Below, in pieces: positions 1-8,083 of a stretch of 17,938 nt of DNA (positions are counted from its first letter, which is position 1; each line of letters starts with the position of its first letter). The position numbers and the translations under genes were made by a program. This DNA comes from JBBQZU01 sp038207425 (GTDB taxonomy: Bacteria; Bacteroidota; Bacteroidia; Flavobacteriales_D; Cryomorphaceae), in NCBI GenBank assembly GCA_038207425.1, contig JBBQZU010000044.1:1-17938 (forward strand), in the 5' to 3' direction. Below the pieces are notes generated by a model. That model did no database searches and was not told the origin of the DNA. It was given only the letters and a program-made list of their open reading frames with translations.

Positions 1-297
<297 letters not shown>

Positions 298-353
298 AAT
301 ATCAGCTAAACCAATACGTCAATTCTTATTGATGTCAAAAAACATCCAAACGC

Positions 354-464
<111 letters not shown>

Positions 465-467
465 AAG

Positions 468-500
468 AATCCCCAGTCGAAAGAGTGGGGATTTTTTTTT
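468..500 (+). terminator. Rho-independent terminator of the rRNA operon
   Basis: AATCCCCA (468-475) pairs with TGGGGATT (486-493). The stem extends inward past one mismatch to a GAAA tetraloop, and nine T's follow (492-500). It sits 4 bases after the 5S end and closes the rRNA transcription unit. Confidence 0.93.
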
Positions 501-590
501 AACTGAATTTTTTCAATGAGCTCAGTGACTTTGATTTATCGTGGCTATCCACAGCCTACCCTTTGAGCGTAAACAATGCCATATGTTGCG

Positions 591-641
591 ATTCGCTCTC
601 ATCGGCACCGCTTTCATGGCTTCCGCAAATGAGCAAATTGC
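591..641 (+). repeat. Diverged direct repeat, copy 1
   Basis: About 51 bases starting ATTCGCTCTCATCGGC and ending AAATTGC match 1146-1195 at roughly 75% with one single-base gap (hand alignment), in the same orientation. No convincing ORF runs through both copies in the same frame. The rest of 501-789 holds nothing I recognise. Confidence 0.5.
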
Positions 642-789
642 TGTTGCCATAAATTGTGTTTAATTTTAGTATTCCACAATTTGTTACCCTTGGCAAAGTT
701 TAACGCTTTGGTTGTGATGCGCATTTATGCCGTTTTTTACCTTTGGGGATTACACTGCAGAGATCAACACGAAATAACTCCTACCGATC

Positions 790-1101
790 ATGGTCAGCAT
801 ATCCTTTCTCACGCTACAAGAAGCCGATGCCGTTGAACTGGCAGCCATCCTTAATATGCAGCGCTTGCTGATGTTCGATACCATTGAGGACCATGTTGAT
901 CTGCTTTGGGAGAAGAATGGACCGGAGCGCCGGCACCTCACCCACCTGAGTGGTTTCACAAAAGCGTTGCTCTACACCACCGTGGAAAGCATTGCGCTTA
1001 AAGTATTGGGCAATCGTTTGGTGCGCATGTGGGCACAACCCTTCACCAATTTGGATCCCAAAAGTACCCAAGAGCTGATGTCCTGGTTGGCCAAGGTTTA
1101 A
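790..1101 (+). CDS. Small hypothetical protein, possibly a gene fragment
   Basis: I do not recognise this 103-residue ORF. It reads like a real soluble helical protein, with amphipathic stretches and a TTVESIALKVLGNRLVRMW segment in the middle. The codon use is ordinary and there is no signal peptide or membrane segment. The frame is closed by a TAA just upstream (775-777), so the ATG at 790 is the first available start. It is flanked on both sides by copies of a diverged direct repeat (591-641 and 1146-1195), which suggests an inserted or remnant segment. The opposite strand is also open (814-1356), but that translation looks like a shadow. It could be the surviving part of a longer gene. 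Confidence 0.35.
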   Translation: MVSISFLTLQEADAVELAAILNMQRLLMFDTIEDHVDLLWEKNGPERRHLTHLSGFTKALLYTTVESIALKVLGNRLVRMWAQPFTNLDPKSTQELMSWLAKV

Positions 1102-1145
1102 AGTGGTAAGCTGGAACAGCAGGAGGCATTTTCTTCTTGGTGCCG

Positions 1146-1195
1146 ATTCGCTTTCACCGGCGCTGCCTTCACGACCGCCGCTAAGAGAGAATTGC
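1146..1195 (+). repeat. Diverged direct repeat, copy 2
   Basis: This is the second copy of the ~50-base repeat described at 591-641, starting ATTCGCTTTCACCGGC and ending GAATTGC. It lies 45 bases after the end of the small ORF at 790-1101. Between it and the terminator at 1381 (1196-1380) I see no supported gene. Confidence 0.5.
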
Positions 1196-1378
1196 GCTAT
1201 CCACAAACTGTTCCTATCCCAGCAAGGCACAACTTTCTTATTGTTCTTTCCAAGGGTGTATTGAACGATGGTGAGAAAAGCACTCACAGCCTTTCGCCCT
1301 CGCCTGTCGGCTCTCTTGATTTTGTGCAGCAGATGTTTTAGGGTTTGCAAACTCATCCCGAAGGTGCATTTTGCATAT

Positions 1379-1419
1379 TAAAAAAAAATTGGGGCTGCAT
1401 CTTCTTTAGAGACAGCCCC
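1379..1419 (-). terminator. Rho-independent terminator of the PhoX-like gene
   Basis: Read on the minus strand, GGGGCTG (1419-1413) pairs with CAGCCCC (1397-1391) around a 15-base loop, followed by AATTTTTTTT. It lies about 25 bases past the stop codon of the minus-strand gene ending at 1442. Confidence 0.88.
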
Positions 1420-1441
1420 CTTAGGGCTTCAAGTCAGTTGA

Positions 1442-3286
1442 TTACTTCTTTACAAAAGGCGTGGTATACCGCTCATCGCCAATTCTCAGACTTACAATGT
1501 AAGTGCCGGATGTCAAAGTGCTAAGATCAATTCTTTGTAACGTAGATTTGGCGGTTGCGTGCTCACTGGCAATAAGCTTGCCCTGTACATCAAAAACTTC
1601 GATGATAGCAGTGGTGTTTTCAGCAGTTCTTGGATACTCCAGAGTCATGAAATCAATAACAGGATTCGGATATGCGAAAAACTGTGAGTCAGTTGCTGAA
1701 GCAGCGCCATTTTCAAGTAGCGATGCAGAAGACGGGTTGCCTGCGTTCTCATTTGGACCTGTCATAATAAGTATCTGGCCTCCTTCAACAAGACCTTCAG
1801 TGGCGATGTTACCACCGTTGATGCTGTGACCTTGTACATTGATTGCCAAAACATTTCTACCATTAACTAAGCCTGAAACATCAATAATTCCAGAAGTTTC
1901 CCAGTTTCCAATGTCGCTAGGGTTCGGGTCAAACTGGCCTTCCAATAAGTGGGCAGCCCTGTTAACCATAGATACACGCTTCATAGATCCAGAGTAAGGG
2001 TTTACTTCCCAAATAGAAGCTTCCTGTCCTGAAATACTTCCAAAGGCAGTTATTGAACGGTCTTCCTGAACGTAGATGAAACCATTGTCGGCCCAATCGA
2101 GGTTATCAGGACTTCTCAATCCTTCATCAGGGTGAGAAAATGCTCCAGCCCCGGCATCGTCTCCATCGTAAAGCACTGAAATGTTGGCTGTAATATTATT
2201 CAAGTTGCTTAGGTTTACCACTATTTTGTAGAGTGTTCCCCATGAGTCGGCAGGATAGAGTTCTTGTCTTCCTGTAGATGCCATAATTACCTCATTCGGT
2301 CTGTCAGGATTGGTGGCAACATCTTCTTGTCGCGAGAAGCTAAATGCACAGGCACCTGCAAAAGCAAGTTCGTATTGTCTTGCCTGAGTAGCAAAACCCA
2401 ATTCGTCGTAACCTGCATTACCGGCTTCAAAAGGGTTGTAGTGTTCAATTTCTACAAAAGAGCCTGAAGTTCTTGCGCCGGTGCCGTTCCAGTCTTGCGG
2501 AGATGCAAAACCATCATTCGAAACCCATACATACAGCTTTCCATAAGCTAGTCCATTGCGGACAAGGAAGCTGCCATCACCAAAATAGTTTTCATCACCT
2601 ATATAACTGTACAATGGTGCACCTTGAGTATTATCTCCAATAAGAATGGCTACTTTTTCGGAATTTCCCGGATCTGGCATTGTTACGTTTTCCCACGCTG
2701 CTCTACCCATTCATGACAATGCGTGCGAGGTGTTTTCTGAAACATTCAAAGCGTAGTTCAGTCCGTTAGATGTTTCTAGACCAGCGAAATAAATATCATC
2801 AACGAGGTTGTAGCGTCCGGCCTTGAATAGTCCACCTGAACAGAAACGGTCCATTCCGTTGGTCGGATGTCCTGATTCGTTTACTTGGTTTGCATCCGTT
2901 ACCAGATTTCCGCTGCGGTCATACACATCATTGTAAGCGACACCAGCGCCAAGCACTTGAAAGTTTGCCGTGCTCAGGTCAAAGTAAGAGATTCTTGAAC
3001 CAATTAACGTCACACCTGAACCTAATGTGTAGGAATAACCCTGGCTTTGCGTTAACTCGTGGTTTACAAATAACCTCAATTTAGATTCATTGAGCATAAT
3101 GGCACCCATACCATCAGGAATACCCAGTGGGGTGTATTCACCGACACTTTGGCCAATTGTGAAAATGGATTGGCTTTGCCATCCGTTCAGACCGCCTAAT
3201 TGGCCATTTTGCGACCAAGAGGGGGTAGTTGCAACCGCCATGACACCAAGTGCCGTGATAGTCCTTTAGAAGAAATTGAATTTCAT
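1442..3286 (-). pseudogene. PhoX/DUF839-like secreted protein with T9SS sorting domain, broken by two stops
   Basis: Read through its stops, this frame gives a 614-codon protein. It has a signal peptide starting MKFNFF and ending near TTPSWSQ, a DUF839/PhoX-like body, and a T9SS type A sorting domain over the last ~75 residues (YPNPVIDFMTLEY, then the SGTYIVSLRIGD strand, final KK). Body motifs include LFVNHEL, GSRISYFDL, a GRAAWENV segment, ILIGDNTQGAPLYSYIGDE, GKLYVWVSNDG and SPDNLDWADNGFIYVQED. PhoX proteins are Ca/Fe-dependent phosphatases, but the substrate here is unknown. Two in-frame stops interrupt it: TAA at codon 7 (3268-3266, one base from AAA) inside the signal peptide, and TGA at codon 192 (2713-2711). 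Without the first stop the leader is perfect, which argues for the ATG at 3286. Shorter restarts at 3241 (no signal peptide) and 2710 are possible but unlikely to give a working exported protein. Confidence 0.72.
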
Positions 3287-3732
3287 AATAATTTGGTTTT
3301 TTGAATTGAGCCAAAATTACCGGCGGCCTATTACCTGGTCATTATTGTAGAATGATATAAAACGAACCTGTTGGTTCTTGTATAGAGAAGCTATAATTTT
3401 AATCAACGCATCACATTCCAGGTGTTTGTGTTTCATTTTTTTCGGATTGAAAGACCTTTTGCTTACGTTAATTTGCTGCAAAACCATCGAATTATTAACC
3501 TAAAGTGAATATGGAGATATTTCAAGGAGGCTTTTGTAGAAAAATATTGCAAACCGCTACACCGAAGTAGAATGAGTGAATAGAACGACGGGATTTTTGT
3601 TGATGCACGACCGGAGCGATTTGAAACTTATTGTTTTGCTTTTTTTCTGAGTCTTCGATTTCCCAACGCTATAGGCATCTAGTCTTATTTCTTATCGTCA
3701 AAAGTGTATCATTCATTTTCGTAATATATACC
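3287..3732. other. Intergenic region between divergent genes, small inverted repeat
   Basis: This is the AT-rich gap between the minus-strand PhoX-like gene and the plus-strand barrel gene. It must hold both promoters, but I find no convincing -33/-7 pair. A perfect 5-bp inverted repeat with a 4-base loop, GAACC-TGTT-GGTTC, lies at 3364-3377 and could be a weak operator or hairpin. The frame of the next gene is open back to 3631, but the added residues do not look like a mature N-terminus. Confidence 0.4.
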
Positions 3733-4401
3733 ATGATGGTTGATGGAGAAACTAAAAAAGCCAATTCCCCTGCGTTTCGCGTCAGCAGGTTTTATTTCGT
3801 AACGTGCATCTTATTGCTAAACACCCAAATATCCAGAGGCCAGGTGAGCGATGTGTATTTTGACACAGGCCTTTCCGTCCATTACTTTAATGCCTCACAT
3901 CTACAGCAAATTGACCCCATGAATTTTGGCCCGCTTCTCAGGTTCGGCCTTTCATTTTATAAAACGCCAAATGAGCAATTCAGCTTTTATTCAGAGGCGA
4001 GATTGAACTTTAGAAGAATTAGAAGAACTTTTAACGATGATGAGTTCCTCTACCGCATTTACGCATCTGAGTTTCCCCTATATGCAGCTTGGAATGCTTC
4101 GGATAAATGGCAGTTGCACATGGGTGTAAACCCTATGCTTTATTCAGTTTCCCTCTTAGGTGATCCTGATAATACTGCTGTGGCTTATACCGGAAGGGGA
4201 TTCAGAAGCTTCGATGTTTCAACCCTGATTGGATTGAAATATAGATTGAGTGATCAATTTTCATTAGGTTTAAGGAGTGAACTTGGATTGATTCCAATGG
4301 TGAAATATTTTCCAATAGGTGATTTTGGTGAGATTGGAAGCGCTCAAACCGATGTTCTATACCGAAGAGTGGAAATTTTTGTAAGATGGCACCTAAAGTA
4401 A
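3733..4401 (+). CDS. Outer-membrane beta-barrel-like protein
   Basis: The product is about 222 residues. The start is chosen at the ATG ATG pair (3733/3736) because it is followed by charged residues, a hydrophobic stretch FYFVTCILLLNTQ and a likely cleavage site before QVSDVYFD. The frame stays open 34 codons further upstream to an ATG at 3631, which would bury this signal peptide. The mature part alternates polar and hydrophobic residues in strands ending in aromatics (GLSVHYFNAS, FGLSFYKTP, FSFYSEARLNFRRI, STLIGLKYRLSDQFSLGLRSELG). The last strand VLYRRVEIFVRWHLK ends near the C-terminus, as in small porin-like OMP_b-brl proteins. It probably sits in the outer membrane with an unknown role. 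The next gene starts two bases after its stop, so the two are likely co-transcribed and may act together. Confidence 0.7.
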   Translation: MMVDGETKKANSPAFRVSRFYFVTCILLLNTQISRGQVSDVYFDTGLSVHYFNASHLQQIDPMNFGPLLRFGLSFYKTPNEQFSFYSEARLNFRRIRRTFNDDEFLYRIYASEFPLYAAWNASDKWQLHMGVNPMLYSVSLLGDPDNTAVAYTGRGFRSFDVSTLIGLKYRLSDQFSLGLRSELGLIPMVKYFPIGDFGEIGSAQTDVLYRRVEIFVRWHLK

Positions 4402-4403
4402 AT

Positions 4404-5006
4404 ATGCGACCGATCCTAAACTACATAGCACTGCTCATGTGCGCTTCAGCATTGCTCACTGCTTGCGAGGAAACGTATGTTGCCGATATGCAGGACCCTC
4501 GACTACCTGAATATTCTGAATATGGCCGCAATGAAACTGGAGCCTATATCGATGGCCTTCCGTGGCGAAGCAGCCCCTATTTAGAGTCACCTTGGTCAAC
4601 AGTTGAGCGTGCCCATATCAGGCATATTGACAGTACAGGTATTACCACTATGCGGCTGCCTGTTGGGTATATCGTTCCAAGTGGAGCAACAGAGTCCCAG
4701 AATTATCAGGTATCTTTTAGTATAAACTTTGATCTGCTTCAGTACTATCAGCAAAATCCCACACTGCCTATTGTAATTCATCTCAACGGAATAGATGCCT
4801 ACGGCGTATTGAGTGATACTCCCTATGAAGAATCATTTTCGTGTATTTCTAATAAGGGTATGCTCTTTATCAGATTTGTAGAATCCGTCGATCTCAACAA
4901 TATTGTGATATCGGGCACCTTTGGATTTGAAATCGCAGATGAATGTGGCGATTACCGAATTACATCCGGCCGTTTTGATTTTGTTTTCATTAGCCACAGA
5001 TACTGA
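4404..5006 (+). CDS. Lipoprotein, DUF6252-like, unknown function
   Basis: The product is a 200-residue protein. The ATG at 4404 is preferred over an in-frame ATG at 4386 because it begins the leader directly (MRPILNYIALLMCASALLTA, then Cys21) and lies two bases after the stop of the barrel gene; the upstream ATG would overlap that gene by 16 bases. The lipobox LLTAC marks lipidation and membrane anchoring. After the lipobox comes a short linker and GAYIDGLPWRSSP, resembling the start of DUF6252-type lipoproteins of Bacteroidota. The rest is predicted beta-rich (YQVSFSINFDLL, PIVIHLNGID, ITSGRFDFVFI). It ends in two consecutive stops, TGA TAG. It is likely a partner of the upstream barrel protein. 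The family assignment is tentative. Confidence 0.7.
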   Translation: MRPILNYIALLMCASALLTACEETYVADMQDPRLPEYSEYGRNETGAYIDGLPWRSSPYLESPWSTVERAHIRHIDSTGITTMRLPVGYIVPSGATESQNYQVSFSINFDLLQYYQQNPTLPIVIHLNGIDAYGVLSDTPYEESFSCISNKGMLFIRFVESVDLNNIVISGTFGFEIADECGDYRITSGRFDFVFISHRY

Positions 5007-5032
5007 TAGCTTTCCAGATACTGTTCTTTATG

Positions 5033-5050
5033 CAAGGACCTTGTTTTTTT
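5033..5050 (+). terminator. Weak candidate terminator after the barrel-lipoprotein pair
   Basis: CAAG-GAC-CTTG (5033-5043) is followed by seven T's. The stem has only four pairs, so this is a weak terminator by structure, but its position 27 bases after the lipoprotein stop fits. Confidence 0.4.
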
Positions 5051-5214
5051 AGAAGGCCTTTTATAAATTCGGGTGCATATTTTAATGGTCAATTTATTTT
5101 GGATGGAAGATTTAAATCTCATCCGCAATAGGCTTTAAACTTCAATGCCTTTGGAAAGGCAAAATGCTTCCATTATACCTACCCACATTCCTGTTCCTGT
5201 ACCAAAATACATTG

Positions 5215-5222
5215 TACATTTG
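5215..5222 (+). promoter_or_regulatory. -7 promoter box of the DUF6922-AbiEii module (leaderless type)
   Basis: TACATTTG matches the Bacteroidota -7 consensus TAnnTTTG exactly. It ends four bases before the ATG at 5227, so transcription should begin at or within a base or two of the start codon, giving a leaderless mRNA. No clear TTG -33 box is seen at the expected distance. The relic at 8084 has the same box with the same spacing. Confidence 0.55.
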
Positions 5223-5226
5223 ATCT

Positions 5227-5529
5227 ATGTCCGAAAAAGCAAAACCCATATTCGAAAAACACATTTTTTGGGACGTAGATTTCGAAAACCTGGATTACGA
5301 CAAGTATTTCCGCTACGTGATTGAGCGCGTTTTTGAGCGTGGTGATGTGCAGGACATTCGCAACTGCCGAAGGTATTACGGCGATGATAAAGTGAGAGAT
5401 ATCTTATTGAATGCTAAATTTTTGCCGGAAACGCGAATGTATCTTGCCAGCGCTGTTATTGATAGGCCTGTAACAGAACTACGATGCTACAAACTCAGAC
5501 AGTCGAACCCGACACTTTTTCTTTATTGA
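5227..5529 (+). CDS. DUF6922-like protein, putative antitoxin partner of the AbiEii-type gene
   Basis: This is an intact 100-residue protein. It begins MSEKAKPIFEKHIFWDVDFE, continues with YFRYVIERVFERGDVQDI and YYGDDKVRDIL, and ends ELRCYKLRQSNPT, matching the pattern I know for DUF6922 (FWDVD at the front, RxY-LRQ-NPT at the end). Members commonly sit directly upstream of AbiEii/AbiGii nucleotidyltransferases in Bacteroidota, so an antitoxin or regulatory role is inferred from context rather than shown. Its last 46 bases overlap the start of the toxin gene, indicating translational coupling. The downstream toxin is broken, so this gene may now be an orphan. It has no membrane segment or signal peptide. 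Confidence 0.72.
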   Translation: MSEKAKPIFEKHIFWDVDFENLDYDKYFRYVIERVFERGDVQDIRNCRRYYGDDKVRDILLNAKFLPETRMYLASAVIDRPVTELRCYKLRQSNPTLFLY

Positions 5530-6110
5530 ATGAATTGATGGAGATTCCCGAATTGGGGAAATTCTTGCTGGTGGGAAGAACGGCTTTGTCGCTGCTTTTC
5601 GGACATCGTAATTCCAAAGACATAGATCTTTTTTCGTCGGCACTATTTGACAATGAAGCCGTATTTTCAGTTCTTCAAGATCGATATGGAGCCCAATTTG
5701 CGACAGAAAATAAACCCAAACACTTTGGCATATTTTGCACCTTCCGCAATGTGAAAGTGGATATCGTTCGTTATCCCTATCCTCTCATACGTCCTTCTTT
5801 CGAAACAGACGGCATCCGCTTTATTTCCACTGAAGACATCGTGGCCATGAAGGTACAGGCTGTGCTGGGCCGTGCCCGCTAAAAGGATTTTTGGGACATC
5901 GCTACCCTGCTCGAACATTACACGGTGGATGATTTTGCGAAGTTTCACAAAGAAAAATTCAGCACCCAAAACCTTCTGATAACTGTTCCGCAGGCCATCA
6001 GCTACTTTGCCGATGCCGAAGGTGACGCCGACCCGAAGAGTCTGCAAGACCAGAGCTTGGAGTGGGTGAAAAACGCAATCCGGGGGCATGTGAGGGGGTT
6101 TCTGGGATGA
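5484..6110 (+). pseudogene. AbiEii/AbiGii-type nucleotidyltransferase toxin, inactivated
   Basis: Read through one stop, the frame encodes 208 residues, about the usual length for this family. The N-terminal motif region is LLVGRTALSLLFGHRNSKDI followed by DLF; D46 and D48 form the catalytic DxD pair, and a KDFWDIATLLEH segment marks the C-terminal half. AbiEii proteins are nucleotidyltransferase toxins of type IV-like toxin-antitoxin/abortive infection systems. Two lesions are visible. An in-frame TAA at codon 133 (5880-5882), one base from AAA, cuts off the KDFWDI part. The second Gly of the conserved GG motif is Arg32 (AGA at 5577-5579, one base from GGA). Either should disable the enzyme. 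The reading frame after the stop is otherwise clean to the TGA at 6108-6110, so the damage looks recent. Confidence 0.82.
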
Positions 6111-6323
6111 GCCTTTAGGTATTTCGGGCCGCTTGCCCAAGCCTGTTATCTTAGGCTGCAACCTTTGCATAATCGAAGCATTGGCAGAAAGAGCCACCAT
6201 GGCTTACATTATAAAGCAAACTGGCGCAGCAATAAACTGATCTTTATCATGGCAGGCCGCCACAACCAAACATATTATAAGTGACAAGTTGAACGTACTT
6301 TTAAAGAAAAAATAAAAAGTGAA

Positions 6324-7025
6324 ATGACAACATTTGACCACTATTTAGACAGCCATTTCATACACAGAAGCAATTGGTTGAGAGCCGCTGTTTTGGGAGC
6401 AAACGATGGTATAATCTCTATTTCAAGTCTTGCTATTGGTGTTGCAGCAGCCAGTGCAACGAGAGAACCTATTGTTTTGGCAACGGTAGCGGGACTTGTT
6501 GCAGGTGCTTTGTCAATGGCTGCAGGTGAATATGTTTCGGTCAGTTCGCAAACAGACATAGAAAAGGCAGACATTAAACGCGAAATTCAAGAACTTAAAG
6601 AAATGCCAGAAGAGGAGTTAAACATGCTGGCGCAAATCTATGAGCGCAGGGGACTAAAAAAGGAAACGGCTCTGCAAGTAGCTATTGAACTGACAGAGAA
6701 AGATGCCTTGGGAACACATATTAGAGACGAACTGGGCATAAACGAAATTAGTCAGGCCAACCCAATACAAGCAGCCTTTGCATCAGGAGCTTCATTTACA
6801 GTTGGAGGTGTTTTGCCTCTGCTGGCCGTGTTTCTTTCGCCGGTGAAGGGTATGGAATACTGGCTTTATGGTTTGACTATAATTTTTCTGATTATCCTAG
6901 GTGCTATTGCTGCCAAAGCGGGTGGTTCAGATGTGCAAAAAGCTATTTTACGAATTACAATATGGGGCACCCTTGCCATGGGGCTATCTGCATTGGCGGG
7001 CTATATCTTCGGAGTAAAGTTATAA
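6324..7025 (+). CDS. VIT/CCC1-family Fe2+/Mn2+ transporter
   Basis: This is an intact 233-residue membrane protein of the vacuolar iron transporter family, which moves ferrous iron or manganese out of the cytoplasm. The first membrane helix holds the signature VLGANDGIIS (residues 23-32), and the second runs into GALSMAAGEYVSVSSQTD (61-78), with the conserved Met and Glu of the transport path. A soluble cytoplasmic segment (about 79-145) rich in Glu (EEELNMLAQIYERRGL) corresponds to the metal-binding domain of the family. Three more helices follow (about 151-170, 178-198 and 207-230). The length and the five-helix plan are normal. It stands alone between degraded modules. An imperfect -7 box, TACTTTTA, lies at 6296-6303. 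Metal specificity cannot be told from sequence alone. Confidence 0.92.
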   Translation: MTTFDHYLDSHFIHRSNWLRAAVLGANDGIISISSLAIGVAAASATREPIVLATVAGLVAGALSMAAGEYVSVSSQTDIEKADIKREIQELKEMPEEELNMLAQIYERRGLKKETALQVAIELTEKDALGTHIRDELGINEISQANPIQAAFASGASFTVGGVLPLLAVFLSPVKGMEYWLYGLTIIFLIILGAIAAKAGGSDVQKAILRITIWGTLAMGLSALAGYIFGVKL

Positions 7026-7790
7026 ATATAAATCTCAGCAAATCCACAGCAGTTTAGTGGTATTTTGCGGTAAATCATCGTCCAATTATTTTCCCATTTG
7101 CGGGGTGATTTTTATGATTACACGAATAATTTCCAGAGAAAAACCGTCAAGAGAACCGTTTATTTGATTTTACCTTGATGGCACTGGTTTAAATTGCAGC
7201 GCGAGGTCAGAATTACACTTTTTTGTAAGGTACTGACAATGTATAGAGCTGGTCTACCTGAACAGTACTCGGTCAAGCTTAATTCGACCTTCTCAGTATC
7301 GCTCGTTGGATCAGCCGCCCCGCCAAGCCATCCGAGACCACCACGCGCCAGTCTGCGCCGACACCAACAACCGCCACTGCGCGAGCCTTAGGTACGCCCC
7401 GTTCAGTATTCCCGGTTTTAACCGGGGTTTCGACCTGCTGCTTGTGCACACGTGCCGCAGGTACGTTCAGTGTAAATCAGTTGAGCCTGCCATTTTATTT
7501 TGCCGTAAGCTCCATTAGCGGATATGCTCAGCTAGCGATTGCCTATCCGGCCAGCAGCTTTCCCTTTCGGGTAAATGGATTTACTTGCCGTGAAATTACC
7601 TTAATTTTCAAAGGGAGACCCCTTGTGAATAATGGAGAGTAACAACCCACTCCGAAGAATACTTTGCGAAATGGCTTCAAGCCCATGATGCAAAATGAAT
7701 GATGCACACATACAATCATCGAATAAGACCAACTCATGTTATTTTCGCTTTTGGGCAATTGTTTATTGGGCTCGCAAATGTGCGCATCGA
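7026..7790. other. Long stretch without an intact gene
   Basis: No supported gene is present. Short ORFs on both strands lack coding character. A GC-richer patch (about 7310-7480) stands out from its AT-rich surroundings. It holds an inverted repeat CCCGGT-TTTA-ACCGGG (7411-7426) and, on the minus strand, a frame reading GADWRVVVSDGLAG (around 7330-7365) that resembles the dispersed repeat at 13541-13645. A further possible repeat remnant is at 7545-7625. The region looks like decayed sequence rather than a regulatory zone. Confidence 0.5.
7545..7625 (-). repeat. Possible decayed copy of the dispersed repeat
   Basis: On the minus strand this reads GSPFEN, a stop, then GNFTASKSIYPKGK. The full repeat copies read PPFTFHQFGGKKINFP (13541-13645) and SPFNLKQFRGRKVILPE (16880-16995). 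At DNA level it aligns with 16880-16950 at roughly two thirds identity by hand, including GCTTTCCCTTTCGGGTAAA against GCTTCCCTTTCCGGTAAAA. The assignment is tentative because it is short and diverged. Confidence 0.35.
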
Positions 7791-7948
7791 CTAATCAAAA
7801 GCAAACATCGAAAGGAAGAATATCCAGACCCCTCCCAGGCGCTCGGAAATTGCCAAAAAGCGTAAAACATCTATTCGGTCGATAGCTTTAGAAAAGCTTC
7901 CTGTTCCAGCCGATTGCTTTCCTGCTCGCTTTGGTAGTTGATGGCCAT
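7791..7948 (-). pseudogene. Relic of a small nucleotidyltransferase-partner protein
   Basis: From the ATG at 7948 the minus strand reads MAINYQSEQESNRLEQEAFL then KLSTE and a TAG (7873-7871). A frame change restores DRIDVLRFLAISERL before a TAG at 7793-7791. The pattern EQExNRLEQEAFLKLS followed by an ERI-xFLxLSERL helix is what I know from short proteins encoded just upstream of DUF6036-like nucleotidyltransferase genes. Here it lies about 280 bases downstream of such a relic on the same strand, so either the order was rearranged or it belonged to another module. The frameshift and the stop make it non-functional. The identification rests on about 40 residues. Confidence 0.45.
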
Positions 7949-8071
7949 AATGTAGCAAGTTCAGTTTGTCCTTTCAAGAAATTGCAGGAAGGACTTGACC
8001 AGGGAAGTAAGAAACTGCCTTGTTACATTTGTTTTTCCCGGAAGGGCAACAGCACCCTTAAAAATACTGAG

Positions 8072-8079
8072 TAGCTTTG
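8072..8079 (+). promoter_or_regulatory. -7 promoter box in front of the deletion scar
   Basis: TAGCTTTG matches TAnnTTTG exactly and ends four bases before the ATG at 8084, the same spacing as at the DUF6922 gene (5215-5222 to 5227). The AT-rich bases just upstream also resemble each other (CCAAAATAC there, CTTAAAAATAC here). No clear -33 box is seen. Confidence 0.5.
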
Positions 8080-8083
8080 GGGT

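Noticed and set aside
814..1356. A 180-codon minus-strand ORF opposite the small ORF at 790-1101.
   Set aside because: The translation is rich in Gln, His, Gly and Cys with no domain pattern, crosses a repeat copy, and looks like the shadow of the plus-strand frame.
3631..3732. A 34-residue N-terminal extension of the barrel protein starting at the ATG at 3631.
   Set aside because: It would place the clear signal peptide about 60 residues into the chain and has no features of its own. The start at 3733 gives a normal exported protein.
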